In this document: one piece after another, positions 18,865-27,548 of the stretch | Position numbering within the stretch: the first letter of the stretch is position 1 | Layout: each line of letters starts with the position of its first letter | Program-made: the position numbers and the translations under genes | Notes under the pieces: generated by a model | What the model was told of the DNA's origin: nothing | The model's input: the letters and a program-made list of their open reading frames with translations, nothing else | Databases searched by the model: none | Assembly (NCBI RefSeq): GCF_009649735.1 | Contig: NZ_WJNH01000001.1 | Span: 389,076-453,075 of the forward strand | Source: Salinibacillus xinjiangensis | GTDB lineage: Bacteria; Bacillota; Bacilli; Bacillales; Alkalibacillaceae | Direction: 5' to 3' | Length of the DNA: 64,000 nucleotides

Positions 18865-20067
18865 TTAAATAATTTTAAAAGCCTTAATTTTAAACTGCCT
18901 AGAAACAAGAATGTATCCTAAAATATTAAAAAAGATTAAAGTAACCATACTAGCAAATGCAGCCCCATTTATTCCGTACTTAGGTATTAGGATATAATTC
19001 AAGCTAACGTTTAACGTAAAGGCTAATAAATTACCGTAAAGCTGTATCTTAGTTTTGCCGGTCATTGATAGCATTAGCCATACACTACCAACAGCAGAAC
19101 TAATAAATTGGCCAATTGACCGTAAAATTAACACCCCTTGCCCTTCAATGAGATCACTACCAAATAACCACAAAATATATTTACTGAAAACTATCAGTAA
19201 TGTAATAATAAAGAATGAGACTAAACCTAGTATTCGCGTGGAGTGGATATAAAGTTTTCTTAGTTCCTGTACTTTGCTATTATGATATAACTCTGATATT
19301 TTTGGGGCAAAAACAGTGTTAAAAATAATTAATATAAAGCCGGCTATGTTTGCAACCTGTATTGCTATTTGATATATACCAACCTCTTTTTCAGTCATCA
19401 TATTTCCAATCATAATAATATCTATTTTATTAATCATCACACCCATAACAGCAGAAAATGCTAGAGGGACTGAGTAAAAAACAAATTTTTTACTATAATT
19501 AATACGCTGAAATCGATGTTTGTTTTGAAAAAAATAAATAAAATTAGCAACAAAAAACGAAAGGTAAACCCCACAAGCTATAGAAGCAAAGTTGCCTCCA
19601 AATAACGAATAAAAAACTCCCACAAGTAAAACTCTTAAAAGTATTGATATGAATCCATTTATAAAAAAATATTCCTTAATTCTTCCTGTAGCACGATAAA
19701 CACCAAAAAATACTTGTTCCATTGAAACAAGCCATACTAAAGGAAGCATCAATCGAACGTAATCCTCATTAACAAAGTATAGTGCTAAAACCGTAATCGT
19801 ACAAGAAACAATGAAATTCAATAGGAAACTAAAACTTAAAAAATCATTCCCGTTTTTCGGTATAAAGTACATCAAACCATTATCCATACCCGCGATAGCG
19901 AAAAACATTAATATAGAAACTAGCGTAAAAGCGTAAGTATATTGCCCGAAAATTTCCACTCCGTAAAGCCGCGTGCATACAAGAGAGAACACCATCGTAA
20001 AAATGATAAATGAAGCCTTACCTACAAAGGCTTCCAAAATTTTTTTCATAAAATCACGTTTAAACAT
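18865..20067 (-). CDS. Wzx-type polysaccharide flippase (MOP superfamily)
   Basis: A 400-residue polytopic protein with about twelve helices. It starts with the usual basic segment and MVFSLVCTRLYGVEIFGQYTYAF, a pattern typical of O-antigen/EPS flippases, and includes the mid-protein NKIDIIMIGNMMTEKEVGIYQIA block. It should move the undecaprenyl-diphosphate repeat unit across the membrane. AGGGG precedes the ATG. It is the last gene of the EPS operon (26982 to 18865), 9 bases after an NKWYS gene. Confidence 0.9.
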   Translation of the reverse strand: MFKRDFMKKILEAFVGKASFIIFTMVFSLVCTRLYGVEIFGQYTYAFTLVSILMFFAIAGMDNGLMYFIPKNGNDFLSFSFLLNFIVSCTITVLALYFVNEDYVRLMLPLVWLVSMEQVFFGVYRATGRIKEYFFINGFISILLRVLLVGVFYSLFGGNFASIACGVYLSFFVANFIYFFQNKHRFQRINYSKKFVFYSVPLAFSAVMGVMINKIDIIMIGNMMTEKEVGIYQIAIQVANIAGFILIIFNTVFAPKISELYHNSKVQELRKLYIHSTRILGLVSFFIITLLIVFSKYILWLFGSDLIEGQGVLILRSIGQFISSAVGSVWLMLSMTGKTKIQLYGNLLAFTLNVSLNYILIPKYGINGAAFASMVTLIFFNILGYILVSRQFKIKAFKII

Positions 20068-20076
20068 AAATATCCC

Positions 20077-20850
20077 CTATTTTAACCATTTTTCTCGAAA
20101 CATTGCTATTTCTTCATCTGTGTAAAAATGTTTCATATATCTCGATTCATACCTATCGTCGATATATTCTTTAGGGAAATTTATTTCTTTTTTTATTATT
20201 TTGTGTAAATTGGAATACCATTTTTTTTCACTCTCATTAGTATTGTGTAGTTCAAAATTATTTACTCCAAGAAAAGATCCTAATTCTGATTGAACACTAT
20301 TCAACTGTTCTATTTTGGTTACAAAGATTTGAACGTTGCCTTTTTTAATAATTTGAAATCCACTATCTTTTGGAAAAGAATATTCATAAACATCAATGTC
20401 AAAAATTTTTTTTATTTCATTATTGAACCAATTTATAGTATAAAAGCTATTTTCTTTTTCAAAAAATAAATTTAATAAAAATTGTTGCTGAGTATTTGAC
20501 TGATAAGTAAAGTCTTCTAGGTTCTGAAAGAAACCACTTAAGTTTCTCCCAATTGGATCCCTAGTTAAGGTAACAATTTTTATATTTTTATTTTTTAAGA
20601 ACCTTTTAATCATCTTAGCTCTTAATGTTTGATAAATTTTTTGAAATTTAGTTGTAAATGGATATTTTGTATTTAAACGATGTGTGTGAATGCAATAAAT
20701 CCCTATATCCTTCAATGATTTGACTATACTGGAGGAACCCACCTTTCCCATTTGGTAGATTAAAATAACATCTTTATGAGTTATTAAATATAAAAAATCA
20801 AAAAAGTATTCTTTCATACAAGCTATAATACGATTAATTTTGTTTAGCAT
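20077..20850 (-). CDS. NKWYS-family protein with sulfotransferase-like PAPS motifs (copy 1)
   Basis: This 257-residue cytoplasmic protein has IYQMGKVGSSSI (residues 31-42). It is placed and shaped like the 5'-phosphosulfate-binding loop of sulfotransferases (PKxGTT/S). TLTRDPIGRNLSGFF (about 94-108) resembles the 3'-phosphate-binding motif RDPxxRxxSxY. A late KKWYS (209-213) matches the motif that names Pfam's putative capsule-synthesis family NKWYS, as I recall it. The inference is that it moves sulfate from PAPS to a sugar of the EPS. A PAPS-producing operon lies next to the EPS operon. The order with copy 2, EpsG and Wzx argues for a modifying enzyme in this polymer's assembly. Not proven by sequence alone. 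Confidence 0.75.
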   Translation of the reverse strand: MLNKINRIIACMKEYFFDFLYLITHKDVILIYQMGKVGSSSIVKSLKDIGIYCIHTHRLNTKYPFTTKFQKIYQTLRAKMIKRFLKNKNIKIVTLTRDPIGRNLSGFFQNLEDFTYQSNTQQQFLLNLFFEKENSFYTINWFNNEIKKIFDIDVYEYSFPKDSGFQIIKKGNVQIFVTKIEQLNSVQSELGSFLGVNNFELHNTNESEKKWYSNLHKIIKKEINFPKEYIDDRYESRYMKHFYTDEEIAMFREKWLK

Positions 20851-21005
20851 AGGCTATTTTTCCTCCGTCAATCATATATATTGACCCAATTTTGAACACT
20901 ACTTTCTAATAAGGTTAGTAGTGCTTATCTAGTGAATGACCGTTTAAACATTTCAGCTAATTCATTTGTCTAGCAACTCTAAATTATCCTTGGCTAAAAC
21001 TTTCA

Positions 21006-21824
21006 TTAGATTTTTTCTGCTTTAAGCCATTTTTCCTTAAATTTCTTTATTTCCTCTTCTGTATAAAAATGTTCCATATAAAGATTATTATAAATACTAT
21101 CTACATACTCTTCAGAAGGTGAAAATTCTTCTTTAAATTTTATATACAATTCAGAATACCACTTTCTTCCCGAGATATTTGCTTTAGATAATTTGAAGTT
21201 TTTCATTTCTAAAAAGTTGCCTATTTCTTCTTCTAAAATGCCGAGTTTCTCCATCTTAATAACCATAATATCTATACCTTTTTGGGAAATGGTTGTGAAG
21301 CCCTTTTCTTTATCAAATTCATAATCATATATGTTTATCCCAAAGGTTTTTTCAAACTCATTTTCAAACCATGTAACACCGTATTTATGATTTAACTTAG
21401 AAAAGTAAAGATCCTTTAAAGTTTCTAAGCTGACATCCCCATCTTTTCTGCCATTATAATATTTAGCCATATCAAAGATCGGTATGTGAATATCTTGAAA
21501 AAACATCGATATATTTCTAGAAATTGGTTCTCGAACCAAAGAGATAATTTTAATGTTTTTTTTATTATTAAAGATAACCTTTTTCACAACTCCATTAATC
21601 TTTTGTCGAAGTCTTGATAAAAGAGGCAGATAATAACGGGTTGAAGAAAACCTTTTAAACATTTCATAAGTCATTGGTGACCTTAAACTGTGTGCATGTT
21701 CGATATAAAGTGGAGACTTTTCTAACGTTTCTTCAATGCTCGTTGACCCAACCTTCCCCATTTGATATATCAAGACAATATCCTTTTGCAAGAATTTGAA
21801 AAATTTACTTGTTTTTTCCTTCAT
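21006..21824 (-). CDS. NKWYS-family protein with sulfotransferase-like PAPS motifs (copy 2)
   Basis: A paralogue of the neighbouring gene (272 residues), clearly diverged. Shared features are IYQMGKVGSTSI (19-30, loop for the 5'-phosphosulfate), SLVREPISRNISMFF (95-109, 3'-phosphate motif with RE for RD), WFENEFEKTFGINIYDYEF and RKWYS (220-224), plus a common C terminus ending in FYTEEEIKKFKEKWLK. I start it at 21824, where AGAGGTG precedes ATG; an upstream ATG at 21857 has no ribosome site. Two divergent copies suggest two acceptor positions or two different sugars. 155 bases without a gene separate it from copy 1. Confidence 0.75.
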   Translation of the reverse strand: MKEKTSKFFKFLQKDIVLIYQMGKVGSTSIEETLEKSPLYIEHAHSLRSPMTYEMFKRFSSTRYYLPLLSRLRQKINGVVKKVIFNNKKNIKIISLVREPISRNISMFFQDIHIPIFDMAKYYNGRKDGDVSLETLKDLYFSKLNHKYGVTWFENEFEKTFGINIYDYEFDKEKGFTTISQKGIDIMVIKMEKLGILEEEIGNFLEMKNFKLSKANISGRKWYSELYIKFKEEFSPSEEYVDSIYNNLYMEHFYTEEEIKKFKEKWLKAEKI

Positions 21825-21955
21825 ACTGTCACCTCTTATTGAAAGGGATCGTTCCACCTTGTATGCTTAATTTAATAAAGTGATATTTCACCATTCATTT
21901 TTTCACCATTTAAGTAAAATCCCGAACTAATAAATTATCTAGAAATACCTTCATA

Positions 21956-23071
21956 TTAGAAAACAGTTTGATAAGGTAAAGGATCAGAGAATCCAGACAA
22001 TAAATGTGCAAAATAATACATAAGAGCCCACGAAATTAAAATCATTTTTCCATGTTTGCTTTGTTTTTGGATAAACAAAGCATAAATAACTATTTCTACA
22101 ATATTGATATACATAAGGAGCCTTCTAAATATTAACATTGGATATAGTATAAATGTAAGTACCATACCAAAAAAGTAAATTGTAAATAAGACCTCTTGTT
22201 TTTTTGTTTTTATAAACTTCTCTTTGTTGTTTACAATCCATAATGTGATTATTAATTTGACTATTAAAACAATCAGCATTTTCCAAGATAAGTCGTATTC
22301 TAGATATTTTTCCGCTCCCCATTTAGCATAATATGAGAAACGGCCACCAAACTTTAATAAAATACTGGTAATGAGTTCATCAAATCGAACAAACATAAGT
22401 CCAAAAGACAACAATAGTGCTATATTTCTATACGATCTATTATTTATGACTTTTTTAAATAATCTAGGTATAAAATAAACTGGATAAAGTATTATTGAAC
22501 TTTGGTGAAAAAGCAACATAAACACAAAATAAATATTATACTTAATAAATTTCTTTTCTACAATGTTATTAAAATTTAAAAAGAGAATTCCAATTGCAAT
22601 ATATTGGCGAATAATATTCATTGAGTGATTAAAATAATAAAAAGTAATAAAGAAAAACAAAGCATAAACTAATATTTCTCTGTTATTTTCACTGTATTCT
22701 CTTAGTGATTTTACAATCAAAAGTTGAATGGAAATCGCTATTGCTAAAAAGAATAATTGAACATCAAGATTAAAAAAGTGAAATATATTGGCAACAACTT
22801 TTAAGCCGACTTCAGGGAACCAGAAATCATTGTTTATATAACCTTCTTCATATTTCCAATAATCTGTTCCTACGTAATACCGAACACTAGCAATTAAAGC
22901 CATATAAACTAAAAGAATATAATAAAAACGGTTTTTATTTTTATGAAAGAAGGAAATACTTTTTTGAGACCATTTCAATCCTTGTAATCCCAAGTCTCTT
23001 ATTAGATACTCATACCTGTATGCTAGAATGACAAATAAACTAAATAATAGCAAAAAAACATAAATGAACAT
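21956..23071 (-). CDS. EpsG-family EPS polymerase (Wzy-like)
   Basis: A 371-residue membrane protein with about ten helices. After the second membrane segment comes the EpsG-type periplasmic motif SVRYYVGTDYWKYEEGY, and later FHQSSIILYPVYFI, both typical of EpsG/Wzy polymerases of Wzx/Wzy pathways. It would join repeat units outside the membrane. It sits between the GT2 gene and the two NKWYS genes. Low primary conservation makes the substrate unknowable here. Confidence 0.87.
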   Translation of the reverse strand: MFIYVFLLLFSLFVILAYRYEYLIRDLGLQGLKWSQKSISFFHKNKNRFYYILLVYMALIASVRYYVGTDYWKYEEGYINNDFWFPEVGLKVVANIFHFFNLDVQLFFLAIAISIQLLIVKSLREYSENNREILVYALFFFITFYYFNHSMNIIRQYIAIGILFLNFNNIVEKKFIKYNIYFVFMLLFHQSSIILYPVYFIPRLFKKVINNRSYRNIALLLSFGLMFVRFDELITSILLKFGGRFSYYAKWGAEKYLEYDLSWKMLIVLIVKLIITLWIVNNKEKFIKTKKQEVLFTIYFFGMVLTFILYPMLIFRRLLMYINIVEIVIYALFIQKQSKHGKMILISWALMYYFAHLLSGFSDPLPYQTVF

Positions 23072-23086
23072 TCTTAATTCCCCCTC

Positions 23087-24025
23087 TTATCTCGATGCTA
23101 TTTTTTCATAAAGGCCGAGTCTCATTAAAATTACGGCGACTCTATGTTTAAGAGGAAGAAGCCGTACACTTTTACGTTTACTAATTACTTGTTTTATTAA
23201 ATCATTAACTCCCTTTTTATTACGTAAACAATAATTTATCCAATAAATCAATAGTCGTAATTCCATTGCACTTAGATATTCTTTATTATCTTCTCTGTCT
23301 TTAAAAAAGCTTTTTAATAAAGCAACAGTTTGTGAAAAAGAAGATTCAATAATTGGGTTATAACTGCTGGTTATGGAACCTGCTCGTTGTATATAAAATA
23401 ATAAGTTTTCTTCTATTATTGAAATACCTTCTACATAATATAAATATCGAGGAATAAATCCAACATCTTCAAAAAAAGCCCGATTTTCGAAGTAAATGTT
23501 ATTTTTTGTGATAATTTCTTTTTTATACAGCTTGTTCCAAGCTACTACGAAAGGTTCGTCATGTCTTGCCAAAAAGTTCTCGATAATATTTCCTTTTAAA
23601 TGAGATCGGGACAGATGATAACTTTTCCTTTTTACCTCTTCAAAGTCTACTGTCTCCCAAACCTTATGGAATCCACATATAGATAAATCAGAACTTTTAC
23701 CAATCATTTTTCTATACAATTTTTCGTACATTGTCTGATCAACATAATCATCCCCATCTAGAAAGGCAATGTAGTCTGCGCTCGCGCTTTTTATACCCGT
23801 ATTTCTCGCGGCACTTAATCCTCCATTGATCTGGCTAATAACCTTAAAACGATTATCACTAACTTCAAATAACTTTGCTATTTCTTCTGTTCGATCAGTC
23901 GATCCGTCATTGATAATTAAAACTTCTATCTCCTGTAATGTTTGTTTTTGTAAACTCTCCAAACATCTATACAGAAATAATTCTACATTGTAAGCAGCCA
24001 CTACGACACTTACCTTAGCTTTCAT
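23087..24025 (-). CDS. GT2 glycosyltransferase of the EPS operon
   Basis: A family 2 enzyme (312 residues). The N terminus VSVVVAAYNVELFLYRCLES, LIINDGSTDRTEEIA with nucleotide-binding Asp, NGGLSAARNTGIKSA, and YIAFLDGDDYVD with the DxD metal motif are all present, with CGFHKV and an ED motif (FFEDVGFIPRY) as probable catalytic base. It transfers an unknown sugar in EPS repeat-unit assembly. It overlaps the phosphoribosyltransferase gene by 11 bases. Confidence 0.92.
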   Translation of the reverse strand: MKAKVSVVVAAYNVELFLYRCLESLQKQTLQEIEVLIINDGSTDRTEEIAKLFEVSDNRFKVISQINGGLSAARNTGIKSASADYIAFLDGDDYVDQTMYEKLYRKMIGKSSDLSICGFHKVWETVDFEEVKRKSYHLSRSHLKGNIIENFLARHDEPFVVAWNKLYKKEIITKNNIYFENRAFFEDVGFIPRYLYYVEGISIIEENLLFYIQRAGSITSSYNPIIESSFSQTVALLKSFFKDREDNKEYLSAMELRLLIYWINYCLRNKKGVNDLIKQVISKRKSVRLLPLKHRVAVILMRLGLYEKIASR

Positions 24026-24626
24026 TACTTTTTACCGCCTTTTTATAAGAATCGTATTCTTTTAAAAACTGTTTGTGATACTTCGAATCTTTAGACCAAG
24101 GACCACTAATGATATGATTTTCGTATAAAAAATAATTTACTTTATATACTTCCTTGCTCTCATCAAAGATATTAATACTAGCAAATTTAATTTCAGCATT
24201 CCTAACTGTTTCTTTAACAAATGTTGCGACTTGTTTTGCTGTACTTCCTGTATCCACTGAATCGTCTACAATAAGGATTCTTTTAGCATTAATTAAAATA
24301 TGCTTATCCCTTTCTATAAATACTTTTCTCTCAGAATCCTTATTATGCATTCCAGACTTCAATTCAGCTTTTCGAAGAGTATTTTTAATCCCCTTAGGAA
24401 TAAGTTGTAATAATGGACTCATGTACTTCTTCAGACTATTTCCTGTACGTACAGCAAACACTTCGACTAAGGGAATATCAAAATAATCACTAATGGTCTT
24501 TCCAATATGATAAGAACCAGTTGCAATAAAAACGACTACATCTGGTTTAAAGTTTTTTTCAACTTTCTTAGCTAACTCAATGCTTTTCTCTTTTGTATCG
24601 TTTAAGGATAACTCGATAGATTTCAT
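24015..24626 (-). CDS. Phosphoribosyltransferase-domain protein
   Basis: A 203-residue type I PRTase-like protein. It has VVVFIATGSYHIGKTISDYF, a segment with VFAVRTGNSLKKYM, and the PRPP-binding signature ILIVDDSVDTGSTAKQV (hydrophobics, two acids, then DTGST). Relatives are purine or xanthine PRTases, and some in glycan clusters have unknown roles. Its start lies 50 bases inside the end of the PHP gene and is preceded by GAGGGG. A place in the middle of an EPS operon suggests a role other than salvage, possibly making a ribosyl-phosphate donor. Confidence 0.8.
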   Translation of the reverse strand: MKSIELSLNDTKEKSIELAKKVEKNFKPDVVVFIATGSYHIGKTISDYFDIPLVEVFAVRTGNSLKKYMSPLLQLIPKGIKNTLRKAELKSGMHNKDSERKVFIERDKHILINAKRILIVDDSVDTGSTAKQVATFVKETVRNAEIKFASINIFDESKEVYKVNYFLYENHIISGPWSKDSKYHKQFLKEYDSYKKAVKSNES

Positions 24627-25302
24627 GAAAACGACCCCTCTTTAGTAATTTAATCAATCGTACAATTTTAGTTAAAGTATGAGAAATATCGAGACATTCC
24701 CGTTTCTGAAATCCTGCTTTTTTTGCACTTTTTATGAAGGAATTAGGGTCATGAAACTCATCCATAATGTTAAAATTTCTCCCTAATTCTATGAAGGTAT
24801 GGGCATCGCTTCCGATAAGTGAGGTCTTTCCATATTTATTCCCAATCGCTAACTGTTTATCCGAGAATTCCGTTTTTATATTCCTGCCATTATGAACCTC
24901 AATAAAATCAATTAAATCAATATTAGTAGCTATTTCCTCTTCATTTAAGACGGTTTTATATCTTTTTTTATCATATGGGTGGGGAATATAGACCAATCCA
25001 CCCTGTTTTTTTATTTCAAGCATTGTTTCTTTAGGGGATAAATTAGGCTGAATTTTGTTATGAATAAATAAACCTATAATTTCACCCTTTGACGTAAATA
25101 CCTCTTCCCCTAAAATAACCTTTATTCCCCTTTTTTCTAAGAAAGGCTTGAATTTCTTCGCTCCCTCTAATTCGTTGTGATCTGTTATTGCAACAACATG
25201 TATATTACGAAGTTTAAACATAAATAGATAAAACCACTTATTAAGCAAACTATCATGGGAATAATGTGTATGACAGTGTAGTTCAACATGTTTTTTTTTC
25301 AA
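24577..25302 (-). CDS. PHP-domain metal-dependent phosphoesterase
   Basis: A 241-residue PHP protein with the four family motifs: LHCHTHYSHDS, AITDHNELEGA, GEEVF and then VYIPHPYDKK, plus IGSDAHTFIELGR near residue 170. The His/Asp set would bind two or three metals. PHP phosphoesterases act on sugar phosphates, nucleotides or, in the CpsB/Wzb-like branch, phosphotyrosine. This one is shorter than and unlike CpsB. It lies directly before and overlaps the PRTase gene; the two may act in sequence on one metabolite. Confidence 0.85.
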   Translation of the reverse strand: MKKKHVELHCHTHYSHDSLLNKWFYLFMFKLRNIHVVAITDHNELEGAKKFKPFLEKRGIKVILGEEVFTSKGEIIGLFIHNKIQPNLSPKETMLEIKKQGGLVYIPHPYDKKRYKTVLNEEEIATNIDLIDFIEVHNGRNIKTEFSDKQLAIGNKYGKTSLIGSDAHTFIELGRNFNIMDEFHDPNSFIKSAKKAGFQKRECLDISHTLTKIVRLIKLLKRGRFHEIYRVILKRYKREKH

Positions 25303-25397
25303 TTTTTTACCTTTCCTTTCTAATCCAAGGAATAGGTTCTGAGATATTCCTTATTTATTTTGTAATCATTAATTGAATTGTTGTAACTAAAAGTAAA

Positions 25398-26096
25398 TTA
25401 ATAAGCACCTTTTTTAGTTACAACAATTAAAAATGTCTTAAGAATAATCTTAAGATCCAATTTTAAGGATTGATTAAAAACATAATAAAGCTCGATATCG
25501 ACTCTTTCAGGGTATCCAACTTCACTTCTACCGCTAACTTGCCAATAACCAGTAACCCCTGGTTTTACAGCAAGAAATGTACTTCGTCTATTTCCATACT
25601 CTACTAACTCATCTTCAACTACTGGTCTAGGACCAACAAGACTCATATCACCTTTTAAAACGTTAAATAATTGAGGTAACTCATCTAAACTTGTTTTTCG
25701 AAGGAACTGACCAAACTTTGTAATCCTCGGATCTTCTCCTGGTTCAAGTTTATAGTTGTTTCTAATATACTTTTCATATAGCATTGGATTACTTTTGAGT
25801 TTTTCTTCTGCATTAACCACCATTGATCTGAATTTATAAATAGAGAATTTTTTTCCATCTTTTCCAAAGCGGTTTTGTTTGAAAAATACGGTTCCTTTAT
25901 TATCACCAAAAAGGTAAAAAACACTAATAATAAGTAGGACTGGAAATAAAATTATTAATCCAAATAATGCACCTAGGATGTCAATAAATCTTTTAACAAA
26001 AAAATAAATATTCGATAAATCAGGGGTCTCTTGTACTTGTTGATATTCATAACTTTGATTAATAGTTTTATTGTAATTTGTATCTAAACTTGGCAT
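25398..26096 (-). CDS. Initiating undecaprenyl-phosphate sugar-1-phosphate transferase
   Basis: A 232-residue short-form polyprenyl-phosphate hexose-1-P transferase (EpsL/WbaP C-terminal type). It has one membrane hairpin near residues 32-57 (FVKRFIDILGALFGLIILF), then KFRSMVVNAEEKL, TSLDELPQLFNVLKGDMSL, VGPRP and KPGVTGYWQVSGR. It starts the lipid-linked EPS repeat unit. AAGGTAGGTAG precedes the ATG, immediately after the gtaB stop codon, so the two are co-transcribed. The sugar is probably Glc, Gal or a HexNAc given gtaB and galE, by inference. Confidence 0.93.
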   Translation of the reverse strand: MPSLDTNYNKTINQSYEYQQVQETPDLSNIYFFVKRFIDILGALFGLIILFPVLLIISVFYLFGDNKGTVFFKQNRFGKDGKKFSIYKFRSMVVNAEEKLKSNPMLYEKYIRNNYKLEPGEDPRITKFGQFLRKTSLDELPQLFNVLKGDMSLVGPRPVVEDELVEYGNRRSTFLAVKPGVTGYWQVSGRSEVGYPERVDIELYYVFNQSLKLDLKIILKTFLIVVTKKGAY

Positions 26097-26097
26097 A

Positions 26098-26982
26098 TTA
26101 TAATCTACCTACCTTATTGGTTTCTACAATATTTTCGATAAACTTGGTTAAATCGTCTTTTAATTCATCATGATTAAGTGCCATTTCAATTGTTGATTTA
26201 ATAAAACCGAATTTTTCACCTACGTCATAACGTTTTCCCTCAAAATCAAACGCATATACGTCTTGGATTTCGTTAACTTTTTCAATTGCATCGGTAAGCT
26301 GGATTTCTCCACCAGTACCCTTTTCTTGTTTGTCCAAAAATGTAAATATTTCAGGTGTTAAGACATATCTACCCATAATCGCCAAGTTAGACGGAGCAGT
26401 TCCAGGAGCCGGCTTTTCTACTAATGAACCAACTTTATGTCGCCTACTGTTCTGATCAAGTGTCTTTACAATTCCATATCTGTGCGTTTCATTATCCGGA
26501 ACTGTTTGAACACCTAATACTGATGATTCTACTTCTTCATACTGTTCAATTAATTGTCGCAAACCCGGTGTTTCAGCTTGTACAATATCATCACCTAAAA
26601 GAACGGCAAAAGGCTCATCGCCAATAAATTTTCTTGCACACCACACTGCATGACCTAATCCCTGAGGCTCCTTTTGACGAATATAATGAATATCTACTTG
26701 GGCTGGTTGCTTCACTTTATGAAGCATCTCATATTTTTGTTTCTTTAATAGATTCTCTTCTAGCTCGAAGTTATTATCAAAATGATCCTCAATCGCTCTT
26801 TTCCCTTTACCTGTTACGATAATAATATCCTCTACCCCTGACTCTATTGCCTCTTCCACAATATATTGAATAGTAGGTTTATCTACGATCGGTAACATTT
26901 CCTTGGGCATTGCCTTCGTTGCAGGTAAAAATCTAGTTCCTAATCCTGCGGCTGGTATTATAGCCTTTTTAACTTTTTTCAA
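26098..26982 (-). CDS. gtaB: UTP-glucose-1-phosphate uridylyltransferase (copy 1)
   Basis: It makes UDP-glucose. Motifs are [30 protein letters not shown] split across two conserved blocks, [21 protein letters not shown] with metal-binding Asp, and VEKP. I start it at a TTG at 26982, seven bases after AGGAGG. The upstream in-frame ATG at 27015 would add 11 residues that precede that ribosome site. The length (294) is typical. It heads the EPS operon. A paralogue lies at 44.5 kb. Confidence 0.95.
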   Translation of the reverse strand: MKKVKKAIIPAAGLGTRFLPATKAMPKEMLPIVDKPTIQYIVEEAIESGVEDIIIVTGKGKRAIEDHFDNNFELEENLLKKQKYEMLHKVKQPAQVDIHYIRQKEPQGLGHAVWCARKFIGDEPFAVLLGDDIVQAETPGLRQLIEQYEEVESSVLGVQTVPDNETHRYGIVKTLDQNSRRHKVGSLVEKPAPGTAPSNLAIMGRYVLTPEIFTFLDKQEKGTGGEIQLTDAIEKVNEIQDVYAFDFEGKRYDVGEKFGFIKSTIEMALNHDELKDDLTKFIENIVETNKVGRL

Positions 26983-27548
26983 AACAATTCCTCCTAATAG
27001 TCCATTATCCAACATTTTCTATTATTATCTTAAAGAATTTTTATACTACTTACAACAAAAAACAGAATTAATTTCGACAAAAATTAACATAAAAAAAGAC
27101 ATTCTAAAAAAGCATAAAAATATCATCGTTTTTTTATACTCTCGAACATCAGTTTTTTGGGATGTATGTTGTTATCTGTAATTAGACGCTGAGTTTATCT
27201 ATATTTTTTTATTCGCTAATTTATTACAAATATGTTACGTCATGTTTTGACTAGTTCATAGTAACATTTTCATAGGTCAAATGGAAGTGGTAAAATGAAA
27301 CATTTTGTCGGAAATGGACACAAAATATGTATCAATATTGTAGATATTTGTGAATTCCAATAGTTATCACATGGATACACAGCTAATGGTTATATAAATA
27401 ATACTATTAAAGTCTTATCATAGCTTGAAAAATAGTGTAGAAAAATAACTGATTGATTACACTATAATATGGTATAATCAAAAAATTGAATCACCATTTT
27501 AAAAGAATATTGCTCTAATAATATGTTTACAAAAAAGGAGAAAACTAA
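26983..27548. other. Divergent regulatory region between gtaB and the ligase gene
   Basis: No protein gene is seen in these 566 AT-rich bases, which lie between two divergent transcription units and must hold both promoters. Near the plus-strand gene two TATAAT boxes occur (27463-27468 and 27473-27478), without a good -35. The length is much greater than other spacers here, leaving room for operator sites or a long leader. Confidence 0.5.

Noticed and set aside
27016..27181. Short plus-strand frame reaching into the divergent promoter region from opposite gtaB
   Set aside because: It starts inside gtaB on the opposite strand, has no ribosome site and low-complexity Lys/Ile content.
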